DNA from: Viscum album
Taxonomy: Eukaryota; Streptophyta; Magnoliopsida; Santalales; Viscaceae
DNA length: 64,000 bases
Assembly: GCA_963277665.1 (NCBI GenBank)
Contig: OY728165.1
Coordinates: 1,150,812,050-1,150,876,049 of the forward strand
Direction: 5' to 3'
Shown: one piece after another, positions 41,563 through 53,900 of the stretch
Layout: every line of letters begins with the position of its first letter
How positions within the stretch are numbered: the first letter of the stretch is position 1
Notes under the pieces: generated by a model
What the model was told of the DNA's origin: nothing
Databases searched by the model: none
Seen by the model: the letters and a program-made list of their open reading frames with translations, nothing else
Made by a program: the position numbers and the translations under genes

Positions 41563-41787
41563 TTCTTTACCAACGGTTTAAACAAACCGTTGGTAAAGAA
41601 GCCCTTTCCCAACAGTTTTAAAAAAATCGTTGGGAAAGGGGTGTCCAAGGCACCCTTTCCCAATGGTTCTCTTGAACCAATGGGAAATGGTCACCCTTTA
41701 CCAATGGTTTGTTTAAAACATTCGTAATGGGTCTCTTGGAAACCCCTTTCCTAATGGTTTTTAAAAACCATTGGGAAAGATTTTCCC
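41563..41787. repeat. Left subterminal palindromic repeats
   Basis: Five hairpin-forming units of about 40 bp stand in a row. Each is two head-to-head copies of TTTCCCAACGGTTT or a variant. The first is a perfect 18-bp inverted repeat with a 4-bp loop (41563-41602). The others lie at about 41603-41640, 41652-41690, 41692-41730 and 41742-41785. In En/Spm elements, subterminal repeats are the binding sites for the TNPA protein, so these are the likely transposase docking sites. Many copies differ only by CG to TG or CA. Confidence 0.85.
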
Positions 41788-43590
41788 CAAATACAGATTC
41801 GGCCACTCTCTCCCCTATTCGCAACAGAACCCTAATCAGTCGATGGCTCCACTTCTCTCATGACTTCCCCCATCCGAACCTATCAAACTATATCCAAATC
41901 GTCTCAAATCAGGTATTCTATTCTTCATACACATAAAATATTTAAGTGCTACCTTATTTTTATTGTTATTCATCTCATATTTTAGTTTTACGTTTTGATT
42001 TTGATGTATATATCATTTTTTTGGGTTTTGATTTAATATAGACTTTATCCATTCCAATCCATTTAATTAATTAAATCCTTAACCCTCCATCGAAGAAGAA
42101 TAATCTCAAATTCATTGCCGTTGGATTCTAGATTTTCTAGGTATGTTTTTTATTCTTTTTTTTCCATCTTGTAATTAATTGTTACTTGGAAATTTATTTA
42201 TATGTGTTTAATAATTTTTACCAATGTTTTTATGAATGTTTTCCTTAAAATTACTTGAGGAAAGTGTTTTATTAAAATGAATTTTTTTTAATAAGTCTTG
42301 TGTAATGTAATTTGTTATAGTACACTATGTGACTATGTTTGGTATTTAGTAACACATGAGATAACTGGTGTGTGAGAATGTGTTGTGAAAGAGATTCCAT
42401 GGTTGGTTCAAGATTATATTTACATTTCGAGCCTATTAATGAGTTGTTTAAAAGATATTTGGAGATTTTTACCTTATATTTATTGGTGAAAACTGGGAGA
42501 TGTAGAGGTGGTTCTTGATTAAGACATATAATTACTGCTAAACATGTGGATAAACCTTGCAAAGTAGTGAATTCTTGAAATTTTTTATGTTTTTAGTCCT
42601 TCTTTATTTGGATTTTCTTTTGATGGTGATGTTTTTTTATTGTTACCTATGATGGGAATTTATTTTAGTTTCTAAATTGGATGAGACTCCTCCACCATGC
42701 ACAATGTATGCAACCTCTACCCTTATTTAATCATTCTGTTTACACAACGTATGTAACCACTACCCTCATTTAATCAGTGAACTCAATTCATTAATTTAAT
42801 CCTTCATTCTCACTAGCATGTAAGAAATTGAATGATGTAAACCCATCCTCACATGATTTCTTACCTTAGATAGTGTCCAACATATGAAATATGAGCTTTT
42901 GAATTCATCAGTTAACCAGGATCATATATTCAATTTCCCCCAAGATGATTGTACTAATATAACTTTAGGGTCAACTAAATATGATTCTCATTGTATGTTT
43001 TATATTATGTGTCCTTCTTGGACAATACTCACTTTTATGAGGGTGGGGTGCTTTTCACTACCCATTCTGGTATGTGTAGACAACCATAAAAATGTTAGAT
43101 AAGTCACAATTTTAATTCAGTAATGTTGTTATCATTGACATACTTTATTAAGAATTTCAAATTAAAAAATAAATGTTTTTGTCTATAATTAATGAAATTA
43201 AATCTTTTTACAAGCCATGAAGAACCTATTTGTGTAGAAGCCTAAAATTTATTCACCTATGGGGTGTTCTTGACTTGGGGAAGTAATTGGGTAATGAAAG
43301 GTATGGCCATAAAGGTGTCAATAATGATTTATTGAACATGAGTGAATGATTTAAGATGCCTATAACACATGATGGTACCTAAGGCATGTGCCTCTTATAT
43401 ACCTAATGAAAATGAATATAAATAAATTTTAATTTAATTTATGAGTACTTATTCTTTACATTATTTTAATAGTTCACTACATCGACTAGAAACTTCTTCC
43501 TTTATCATTTACTTAAATGTATTTTCTATTAATGTTCAATCCTATTGAATTTTTTATGAAAAAATGACTTATATAAATTCTTTTTACAGA
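41788..43590 (+). other. CACTA 5' leader region of tnp2
   Basis: The region lies between the subterminal repeats and the tnp2 start. Around 41800-41912 there is a GC-richer, exon-like leader followed by a good splice donor (CAG/GTATTC at 41913). Another donor-like TAG/GTATGT lies at about 42139, and a strong acceptor TTTTTACAG ends at 43589, one base before the tnp2 ATG. This suggests one or more 5' UTR introns, inferred from splice signals only. The open frame at 42884-43102 resembles nothing known. Confidence 0.4.
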
Positions 43591-46500
43591 ATGGATAGAA
43601 GTTGGATGTATGAAACCGATCGGATCTCAAGCGATTTTCATAAACAATTTGGAGAGCTTTATAGATTTTGCATTTCACAATGCTTCAGATAGTGGTCACA
43701 TACACTGCCCATGTTCCAATTGTGTTGGTAGACCTTGGTTGAGACGTGAAGAAGTCAGCTACCACATAACCAAAAATGGCTTTCAAGCAAACTACTTTGT
43801 GTGGTATCACAATGGGGAGAAAATGAAATCTCAAGTTGGTGATGATCGAAATGAAAGGACTGGAATAGATAATTTGTAATATGATCGGTTTCCATTTATT
43901 ATTCATCATGAAAAATAAAGGATTTCGACTCAAGAAGACTTCGATATGAGCACAGTTGATGTGTCTATTGAAAATTATGATATTGATAGGGTGAAAAAAT
44001 TGAATGATTCTTCCATGAATCCAGTATATCGAAAATGCGATAAAATGAGAAAGCTAAAATTTTTAATCCGATTGTTTCATGGGAAAACTATGTATGGGAT
44101 TTCTAATACCGCAATCGATTACATTCTTACCCTCTTGAAGGATTTACTACCAGATGATGCAGATATTCCCTCAAACCACTATATGGCATGGAAGTTAGTT
44201 GAGGAACATGGATTTTCAAGAAATAAAAATCATGCTTGTCCGAAAGATTGCAGTTTATTCTGGGAGGAAACCGCGGAACAAAATGATTGTATAAAATGTG
44301 GCACATCCCGCTGGAAGTAAAAATCTGATGGAACGCCATCCCGCATTCCACAGAAAGTAATGTGGCACTTTCCATTGATCCCCAGACTCCCGAATATTTT
44401 TATGTTTCATGACATATCAATAAAAATGAGATGGCATGATACCGAGAGAAAGAAGACTAATAATGAGTTGGTTCATCCTGAAGATAGATTTTCATGGTAG
44501 AGATTTGATGCTCGAAATCCGGATTTTGCAGCTGACGTGCGTAATGTGAGGCTAGGTTTTTCTTCCGATGGTTTTAATCCGTTTGGGGAGATTCTTACTT
44601 CGCACAGCACATGGCCAATTTTTATACACATTTATAATCTTCCCCCATAGTTGTGTATGAAAAAGCCTTTCACTTTCATGAGTATACTCATATCTGGTCC
44701 TTTTAATCCCAGCATTGATATTGATGTATACATACAACCTTTAATAAAAGAGTTGAAACTTCTTTGGGATGTGGGTGTGTGAACATATGATGCATGTTCA
44801 AAAGACATATTTCAGATGTGTGCTGCACTTATGTGGACGATCAATGATTTTCTAGCTTATGCAACGATGTCTGGATGGAGCACGAAGGGAAAACTATTAT
44901 GTCCAGTTTGTATGAAGAATACACGATCCAGAAGACTGAAACATCGCTGTAGTTTCAGTTTTATGGGACATCGATGATTCTTGCCAAAGGATCATCCATA
45001 TAGAACAAATCATTAAAGATTTGATAATACCATAGAGACTGATGATCCACCTCAGCGTATGTCTGGAACCGACATGCTTAATGAATTGAAAGATTTTAGT
45101 TTTTTTGTTCAGGAAGGTTCAAATGAAATCTGTAAAGAGAAAGAATGTTTCCACTAAAACCTATTACAATTGGAGGAATAAGAGTATATTTTTTGATTTT
45201 CCTTATTGGTCAACCAATTTGTTATGTGATTTCTTATAAGTAATGCATATTTGAAAGAATATATGCGAAATGTTGCTTTCGGTTCTTATAAATGTCAAGG
45301 GGAAGACAAAAGATGATTTGTGATCTCAGCATGACTTGATGGATTGGGGCATCAGACCAGAATTGCATCCTGTGCGTATCAGTGAAAATAAATGGAAACT
45401 TCCATGTCCTTCTTATGTGATGTCACCTATGAAAAAAACAATTTCTGGAAGTATTAGAGACTATTAGAGTTCCTGATGGATATTCAAGCAACATATCTAA
45501 ACGGGTCAACAGAAGAGATTTGAAGCTAAAATCTTGGAAGACTCATGATTATCACGTTCTACTGCATGAGTTTCTTCCAATAGAAATCTATTATCTTCTG
45601 TCCAATAATGTAAGGGTGGTTGTTATTTGGTTGTGCCATTTGTTTAGAGATCTTTGTGCTAAGAAGTTGTCCAAGTCTTTCTTGCAAAAAATGTTGACAG
45701 ATGCCCCATTAATTTTGTGTGAGTTGGAGAAAATATTTCCTCTATCATTCTTCACATGCATCCTACATCTAAATGTCCATATTCCTACTAAAATACTTCT
45801 TGGAGGACCTTTTTTTTTGGATTCATCCAACTGAAAGAAATATGTTCACATTAAAGTCTTATGTCCAAAATAGAAATCATCCTGAAGGTGCTATCGTGAA
45901 CGGTTACCTGGCTCAAGAATGTATGGATTTCTGCTCGATGTATTTGTCTGATCTTAGTACAAGATTGAACAGACCAATGAGAAATGAAGAAGAATAGTAT
46001 AAGAAAATTGAACCCAGTTTTCCATCACTTCCTCAAACAGGAGGAATTACTGGATCATATACATTGAAGACATTAAGCCATGAAGAGCGGGAGATGGCAC
46101 ATCGCATAGTTTTGTTCAACTGTGATTTGTTCGATGACTATATCAGGTAACTAAATTGATTATGTATATCTTACATAAATATCTATTAAACTATTCATAT
46201 TTTTTATCTATAGGGAACATAAAACAATGATAAGTAGGAAGAATCGTTCTTTATCTTTGAGAAGGGGAGGGACTTTGCATATCAAAGAGTTTTCTTCTTA
46301 GTTAAAATTGAAGGTAAAAATATTAATGTTTAAAATAATTATATCAATATTTAATTAAGTTTAATAGTCATTTATTTTGCAGGTATTGAGTTTGTCTACT
46401 AACTCTGTCTCTGAGGAAATAAGATCTTTGGCTTGTGGTCCTAATACCGTGGTTCGTGATTGTAAATCAATTGTTATCAATGGGTACAAATTTATTGTCA

Positions 46501-47009
46501 CCGAACGAGAAAAGAACATGAGAACACAACATGATGGTGTTATGGTTACTGCCACAACAGATTGTTATGCCAGTGCATCAGATTGTAGACCGCGATTTGA
46601 AAATGTGGGTTATTATGGAGTTGTTGAGAAAATAATAATATTGGATTATTACTCACATGGATGAGTCACATTGATGAAATGTCATTGGTTTGATTTAATG
46701 ACAAGACATGGCACATTTATTGATGATAGTGGATTTCAAGTAATTAATATGACTCGCACTCTTGCTACCGAAGAACCATATGTGTTGGCATCAACGGATA
46801 AACATGTTTTTTATGTCAAAGACCAACTTTGACCTGAATATATTGTCATAGTTGAAGTAATTCCAAGATATATTTTTTATGATGGTGATTCTGGAATTGA
46901 AACTGTCCCTAGTGCCATTGGAACCAATCCATTTATAACTTTTGATGACTCCAATAGCTCAATTGTCAGAGTTGATTGTGAACCTGAAGTTTTGGTTGAA
47001 AATATATAG
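43591..47009 (+). pseudogene. CACTA tnp2-type transposase (TNPD-like), broken
   Basis: This is the catalytic transposase of the CACTA element. It starts MDRSWMY at 43591, the usual family start. The transposase-associated domain (43591-43870) has HCPCSNCVGRPWL, and a frameshift is needed after about residue 17. 43946-44320 gives FLIRLFHGKTMYGIS and a zinc-ribbon-like ACPKDC...CIKCGTSRWK. The Transposase_21 core (about 44395-45350) has MRWHDTERK, VRNVRLGFSSDGFNPFG, DIDVYIQPLIKEL and INDFLAYATMSGWSTKGKL. A DUF4218-like section follows (about 45520-45997: LLHEFLPIEIYYLL, LKSYVQNRNHPEGAIVNGYL), and a DUF4216-like end (about 46590-46830: YYGVVEKIIILDYY, EEPYVLASTDKHVFYV). Introns are inferred at 46147-46213 and 46314-46382, both GT-AG and joining the frame. 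In-frame stops occur, for example near 44318, 44499, 44649 and 44780, and there are several frameshifts. Confidence 0.92.
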
Positions 47010-47110
47010 AATCATTCATCCATGTTCTCAATTCATTTGGTTTACCTCGTGTTGGGTTGTTACGGTTGGTAATATTCAAATTGATTTAGTATTGATCACA
47101 AATATGTTTT

Positions 47111-47650
47111 AGCTGACTTGACCGTTATGTTAATTTTCAATGTTTATTTGTTGTAGTTTTATTTTAATTGCATTTTCTAAATTGGAATTGAACTGTATTC
47201 AAACCTAGTCAAACAATATTTCTAACTTGGTGAACATTACAACTTGTATGATTTATTAAATCCATTCAAGCTCTTCTAAAACAATTGATAGCTGACTTGG
47301 CCGTTATGTGAATTTTCAATGTTTATTGGTTGCCGTTTTATTTGAATTTCATTTTCTAATTTGGAAATGAACTGTATTCAAACATAGTCAAACAATATTT
47401 CTAACTTGGTGAACATTACAACTTGTATGATTTATTAAATCCATTCAAGCTCTTCTAAAACAATTGATAGCTAACTTGACCATTATGTTAATTTTCAATG
47501 TTTATTGGTTGTAGTTTTATTTGAATTGCATTTTATAATTTGGAATTGTACTATATTCAAACATAGTCAAACAATATTTCTAACTTGGTGAACATTAAAA
47601 CTTGTATGATTTATTAAATCCATTCAAGATATTCTAAAACAATTGATAGC
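47111..47650. repeat. 179-bp tandem repeat, three copies
   Basis: Copies begin at 47111, 47290 and 47469 with AGCTGACTTGACCGTTATG or close variants, and the end of the third is at about 47647. Spacing is exactly 179 bp each time and the copies are highly similar. It lies between the stop of tnp2 and the start of the tnpA-like gene, so it is either 3' flank of the first gene or promoter region of the second. Confidence 0.95.
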
Positions 47651-47755
47651 TAAATTACCAATGAAACCCCCTATTTTATCATATATTTAGTTTTTTGGGT
47701 TACACATTAGCTTCCTTTTTCTAATTAATTACATTTTTGTTTTCAAAAGAAAGAA

Positions 47756-50029
47756 ATGAAGCCAATTGAAGAGAGACGAAGGAAAAAAATGATGGATAAC
47801 AATCATCGAATGATGGAGTTGGGAATTCCATCATTAGTGCATGTAGTGAGTACTTTATTTAAAATTGATATATTTAAAGAATATATAATGTCATGTGATT
47901 AATTTTTTTGTAAATTTTTTTGTAGGATCCAACTATACGTCGACAGCTATTCGACGAGTAGCCTAGTACTGGTCCTATTACTCTGGCCGGTGGTACGAGG
48001 AGGGTTCATTCCAGAGGTGGATGAGCAGCTGTGCGTACCCGATTAGACTCTGTCCCTCCCACTGACATGTCATCCTTCCCACATTCTGATCTCGGTGTGT
48101 CGTTAGGGACACACAAGATATTTAGGCCTCCCATGTTTTTGCTACCTTCTGCATCTTCTGGCCCATCATTTTCACATTCCATGATGATTACCACTCCCCA
48201 GTCAGCATCCGGTCAGACAACTGTCCCATCTTTATTTCCTTCTACTTATTTCTTTCTGAGCTTCTATATTCCATTTTCTTTGACTCCTGTTCCACCATAG
48301 GGTGTTCCACCAGTTTCTGTGGATCCAGGGGCACTCAGCGATCAGACCCGCCCGTGTATATTTATAGAACCCTAACAAATTTAAATAGAAATATTTATTT
48401 TCATTATAATATGTTTTGATAAAATATTTGTTTTTATTTCCTGACATATACATCTACTGACAGGAGGCGTGGGCAGGGTCATACATGCATGCATTCAATG
48501 TGGAACCATCACACACAGGTTATGGTGGATTATAATGAAGACAACCAAATGGTTGAGAAAATAGGGCAGCAATGTCAGAGTTTTTTGGCGACGCTTGCCA
48601 AATACTCCGACATCATTCCCGTCAGCCCGCAATCGTGGAGACATTTTCCACATGAGGTCAAGGATAGATCTTGGGAAGATATATGGGTAAAAAAATCTGT
48701 TCTATTTAATTCCATGAATTATTTTTTTATTTATATGAATTAATATTTTGATTTCAGCTTCGATTTAATTTTCTCGATGGTGAGGGTGCACAACCGGAAC
48801 ATCTAAAGGATTTAAGCGAGATTTGGAGAGCCTACAAGCATGAGTTGTATATTCACTGGGTTGCTAGAATTGGCACTGAGTTAGAGGCGCTACCAGTGGT
48901 GGATGATTGTCCTATAGAGCAATATCGTCAGATGATTACTCATTAGACGAGTACCCAGTTTAAGGTATTAATAACATTTGAGGTATTTAAATAAGAAATT
49001 TCATGTTTTTCATTAATAATATCTATTGAATTTTAAAATTTTATTTAGGAATCATCTGGAAAAAATAAAAAGGACATTGATGCAAAAAAATACCTCCACA
49101 CACTAGGATGCACTACAATGGCTGATCATGAGAGGAAGTAGGTATGAGAATTGTTTATAAGTTTTCTTTACGACTTACACTTTATTTTTTTCCTCAATTA
49201 TTTAACAGTTTTCTAAAGTTTTCATATAACTTTAGTTTTCAATGTCATTGTAGAGGCAAATACAGAATATTGAAGGACGTGTGCCTCTAGCAAAACTGTT
49301 TTGCTCGAGTAGAAGGAAAAAGGAGGGAAGTGCCGTCAACGAAGCGACTCACCAGCAGATTGTAAGTTTTAATTTATTGAATTTATATTATAATATATAT
49401 TTTTTAACTTAATTATACATTTATATTTGTAACAGGATTCTTTTGAGGCCCTCGATGCCTAAGAACCAGACAATTTTGGGCCAACAGATCACTTACATCA
49501 GGTGTTGGGAGAGGAGCATTCTGGCAGAGTATGCTGCCAACCTAGGATAGCCCCGATGAGGTATTGGACCTACTCAAGTACAAGCTGTAGTGCCACGGAG
49601 CTGCAACAAGTTAGGGAACATGCATAACAGGCTGATCAAAGGGCCACAGAGATGGCAGAACAGTCTGCTAGGGAAAACAATGCGTTTATGAAATTTATTG
49701 AAGTTCTATGTCCAACACTTCCAGCAGAGGCCAACCCAGATTTTGATGAATATATGTCATCGATAAGTTCTATATATGGTGAACCGGGTGTTAGTTCTTG
49801 TGGTGGTCAGGACGATGTCCAGCTTGATGATGATGATGGAGAGGAGTCTGATGCGGAAGAGGAGGGAGAGGAGGAGGGTGAGGCGGGTGGCGAGGGCAAG
49901 GAGGAGGGCGATGGTGAGGAGGAGGGCGCTGAGGAGGGAGAGGATGATGATGGGGAAGAGGATGAGGGTGATTATGATGTTGATTATGGTGATGGTGATG
50001 AAGGACAAATTGATCCATTACATTTTTGA
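47756..50029 (+). pseudogene. CACTA tnpA-like gene (Transposase_24 / Ptta-En-Spm type), broken
   Basis: This second gene of the element probably encodes the DNA-binding partner that recognises subterminal repeats. The start MKPIEERRRKKMMD is at 47756. An intron at 47846-47925 (GT-AG) links to DPTIRRQLFD. The exon at 48001-48300 is rich in S, P and T. After an intron, 48500-48690 gives PQSWRHFPHEVKDRSWEDIW, and a later exon (from about 48758) gives LRFNFLDGEG and LSEIWRAYKHELYIHWV. The order 'W..(V/F)P.EVK...W..I...F.F' then 'W..YK' is characteristic of the family. The last exon, open from 49652 to 50029, has AEQSARENNAFMKFIEVLCP and then an extreme Asp/Glu/Gly tail of about 65 residues. In-frame stops (for example at about 47960 and 48022) make it a pseudogene. 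Confidence 0.82.
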
Positions 50030-50167
50030 CTAATATTACTGAAATTTGATATTTAATCTATTCTAGTTGTTGGTTTTATATAGACTCATAGTATAGTATT
50101 GGAGTTGAGTTATTTTTATATATTATCTGTTTTTATGGATGTAGTTGTCTTTTAGTGGTTGGGTGCT

Positions 50168-50707
50168 TGGGAACCCCACTCCTTCCTAGACATGGACAAC
50201 CCCCCACCATCCTCCTTGTACCTCGGACACCCCCCCGGACAGCCCCCGGACATCCCCCCGGACATCCCCCCAGACAGCCCCCCACCCTCTTCCTTGGACC
50301 CCGGACAAACCCCAGACACACCCCAGACAGCCCCTGGATAGCCCCCCAAACAGCCCCCAGACATCCCCCCACCCTCCTCCCTGGACCCTGTACAGCCCCT
50401 CGGACAGCCCCCCACCCTCTTCCTTGGACCCCGGACAACCCCCCAAACACTCCCCGGACAGCCTCCGGATAGCCCCTAGAAGAGCCCCTGGATAGCCCCC
50501 CCACCCTCCTCCCTAGACCCCAAACAACCCCCTAGACATCCCACCAGATAGCCCCCACCCTCCTCCTTAGACCCCAGACAACCCCCCGAACACCCCCCGG
50601 ACAGCCCCCCGCACAGCCCCCACCCTCCTCCTTGGTCCCCAGACAGCCCCCAGACACCCACCAGACATCCCCCCGGACAGCCCCACCGTACTTCCCCCCA
50701 CCCTCCT
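50168..50707. repeat. C-rich minisatellite (G-rich on the minus strand)
   Basis: This is a compound tandem array with almost no G-runs on the plus strand and long G-runs on the minus strand. Short units of about 12 bp, CCCCCCGGACAG or CCCCCCGGACAT, are interspersed with about eight copies of a longer box, ACCCTCCTCCTTGGACCCC, at about 50198, 50283, 50369, 50412, 50503, 50557, 50623 and 50698. It starts about 140 bp after the tnpA-like stop. Open frames on both strands here are products of the repeat, not genes. Confidence 0.93.
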
Positions 50708-50989
50708 TGATTTCATTTAATACTAGATAATCTATAATATATATATATTTTTTATTTTCATCATGATAATCAATGTAAATCACATTTACACATCTAATCA
50801 ATATAATAGATTCTTGGTTTGTTATAAAAGAGATGTATTCATTGGGCATGACATTGTTAGCTCCGAAATGATTCATATCATGATAAACTAAAATCTAATC
50901 CATACTAAGAATGATATAAAAATATTTTATATGAATTTCCACAAGATTTTAAGTAAATACCATTCCACTAACAGACACTTGAGGATTCT
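50708..50989. other. AT-rich spacer between the two arrays
   Basis: An unremarkable AT-rich stretch with a short (TA)n run near 50742. No feature was seen. Confidence 0.5.
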
Positions 50990-53900
50990 CATAAAATGGA
51001 CATCATTTTAAGTACATACGAAAAACCAACCAAACGCATTCAGTTTCCATTGAAACTTTAGGAGAACGATCCATGGGTCATATGTGACATGTAAGAATCA
51101 ACCCTACCTCAATCTGAGACGCGGTGTGTCCGACACCACTCAAAGTGTCTATCTTCTGTTTCAAAAGGACGTCATTTTAATTTAAAAACATCAAATGGCA
51201 TACGGAAAACCAACCAAATGCATTCGGTTTCCATTGACACATTAGGAGAACGATTCATGGGTCATATGTGACGTGTACGAGTAAAACCTGACTCAATCTG
51301 AGACATGGTGTGGCCAACACCACTCAAAGTTTCTCTCTTTTGTTTCAAAAGGACGACATTTTAAGTGAAAAACATCAACTGACATACAGAAAACCGACCA
51401 AATGCATTCGGATTATGTCGATACTTTAGCACAATGATAAATGGGTCATATGTGAAGTGTACGAGTCAACTCTGCCTTAATCTAAGGTGCAGTGTGACCG
51501 TCACCACTCAAAGTGTCTGTCTTTTGTTTAAAATGGACAACATTTTAAGTACATACGGAAAACCAAAAAAACGCATTCGGTTTTCATTGAAACTTTAGGA
51601 GAACGATTCATGGGTCATATGTGACATGTACGAATCAACCCTGCCTCAATCTGAGACACGGTGTGGCTAACACCACTCAAAGTGTCTGTCTTCTGTTTCA
51701 AAAGGACGTCATTTTAATTGTAAAACATCAATTGGTTTACGGAAAACTGACCAAACGCATTCAGATTGTGTCGATACTTTAGAAAATCGATCCATGGGTC
51801 ATATTTTAGGTTTAAAAGTCAACCCCGCCTTAAACTAAGGTTCAGTGTGGATGCCACCACTCAAAGCGTCTGTATTTTGTTTAAAATGGACAACTTTTTA
51901 AGTACATATGGAAAACTGACCAAAAACATTCAGTTTTCATTGAAACGTTAGGAAAACAATTCATGGGTCATATGTGACATGTAATAATCAACCCCACCTC
52001 AATCTGAGACGCGGTGTGGCCGGAACCACTCAAAGTGTCTGTCTTCTGTTTCAAAACGACGTCATTTTAATTGAAAAACATCAACTGGTATATGGAAAAC
52101 CGGCCAAATGCATTTGGATTGTGTTGATACTTTAGCACAATGGTCCATGGGTCATATGTGACATGTATGAGTCAACCCTGCCTCAATCCGAGGCGCGGTG
52201 TGGCTGCCACCACTCAAAGTGTCTGCCTTTTGTTTCAAAAGGACATCATTTTAATTGAAAAACATCAACTGGAATACGGAAAACCGACCAAACACATTCA
52301 GATTGTGTTGATACTTTAGCACAATGATCCATGGTTCATATGTGACATGTATGAGGCAACCCCGCCTCAATCCGGGGCGTAGTGTGGCTGCCACTACTCA
52401 AAGTGTCTGTCTTTTGTTTCAAAAGGACGTCATTTTAAGTGAAAATCATCAACTGGAATACGCAAAACTGACCAAACGCATTCATATTGTGTCGATACTT
52501 TTGAAAAATGATCCATGGGTCATCTGTGATGTGTACGAGTCAACCCCGCCTTAATATGAGGCACGGTGTGGGCGGAATCACTCTAAGTGGCTCTCTTTTG
52601 TTTAAAATGGACAACATTTTAAGTACATACGGAAAACCGACCAAACGCATTCGGTTTCCATTGAAACATTAGGAGAACTACTCATGGGTCATATGTGATG
52701 TGTACAAATCAACCTCGCCTTAATCTGGGACAAGGTGTGGTCGGCACCACTCAAAGTGTCTGCCTTTTGTTTCAAAAGGACATCATTTTAATTGAAAAAC
52801 ATCAACTTGCATACGGAAAACCGACCAAACGCATTCGAATTGTGTCGATACTTTAGCACAACGATCCATTGGACATATGTGACGTGTAAGAGTCAACCCC
52901 ACCATAATATGAGGTGCGGTGTGGCTACCACCACTCAAAGTGTCTGTCTTTTGTTTTAAATGGACAACATTTTAAGTACATACAAAAAACCGACCAAACG
53001 CATTCAATTTTCATTGAAACATTAGGAGAATGATTCATGGGTCATATGTGACGTGTATGAATCAACCCCGCCTCAATCTGAGATGTGGTGTGGCCGACAC
53101 CACTCAAAGTTTCTGCCTTTTGTTTCAAAAGGACGTCATTTTACCTGAAAAACATCAACTGGCATACGGAAAGCTGACCAAACGCATTCGAATTGTGTCA
53201 ATACTTTAGAAAAATTATCCATGGGTCATATGTGACATGTACGAGTCAACCACGCCTCAATCCGAGGCATGGTGTTGCCTCCACCACTCATAGTGACTGC
53301 CTTTTGTTTCAAAAGGACGTCATTTTAAGTGAAAAACATCAACTGGCATACAAAAAACCGACCAAACACATTCAGATTGTGTCGATACTTTATAACAATT
53401 ATCCATGGGTCATATGTGACATGTAAGAGTCAACCCCGCCTTAATCTGAGGCACAGTGTGGCTGGAATCAATCTAAGTGGCTCTCTTTTGTTTAAAATGG
53501 ACAACATTTTAAGTACATATGGAAAACCAACCAAACGCATTTGGTTTCCATTGAAACTTTAGGATAATGATTCATGGGTCATATGTGATGTTTAAAAATA
53601 AACCCCGCCTCAATATGAGAGGAGGTGTGGTCGGAACCACTCAAAGTGTCTGCCTTTTGTTTCGAAAGGGCGTCATTTTAATTGAAAAACATCAACTGGC
53701 ATACCGAAAACCGATCAAACGCATTCAGATTGTGTCGATACTATAGAACAACAATCCATTGGTCATATGTGACATGTATGAGTCAACCCTACCTTAGACT
53801 GAGGCACGGTGTGGCCGCCACCACTCAAAGTGTCTGTCTTTTTGTTAAAATGGACAACATTTTAAGTACATATGGAAAACCGACAAAACACATTTAGATT

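Noticed and set aside
49757..50018. Minus-strand and alternative-frame ORFs opposite the acidic tail (Ile/Leu-rich, His/Pro-rich, Arg/Met-rich).
   Set aside because: They are shadows of the GAG/GAT-rich last exon of the tnpA-like gene.
50133..50876. Several long open frames on both strands rich in Gly/Trp or Pro.
   Set aside because: They are translations of the C-rich minisatellite; frames stay open because the repeat lacks stop triplets. No start context, domain or codon pattern supports a protein.
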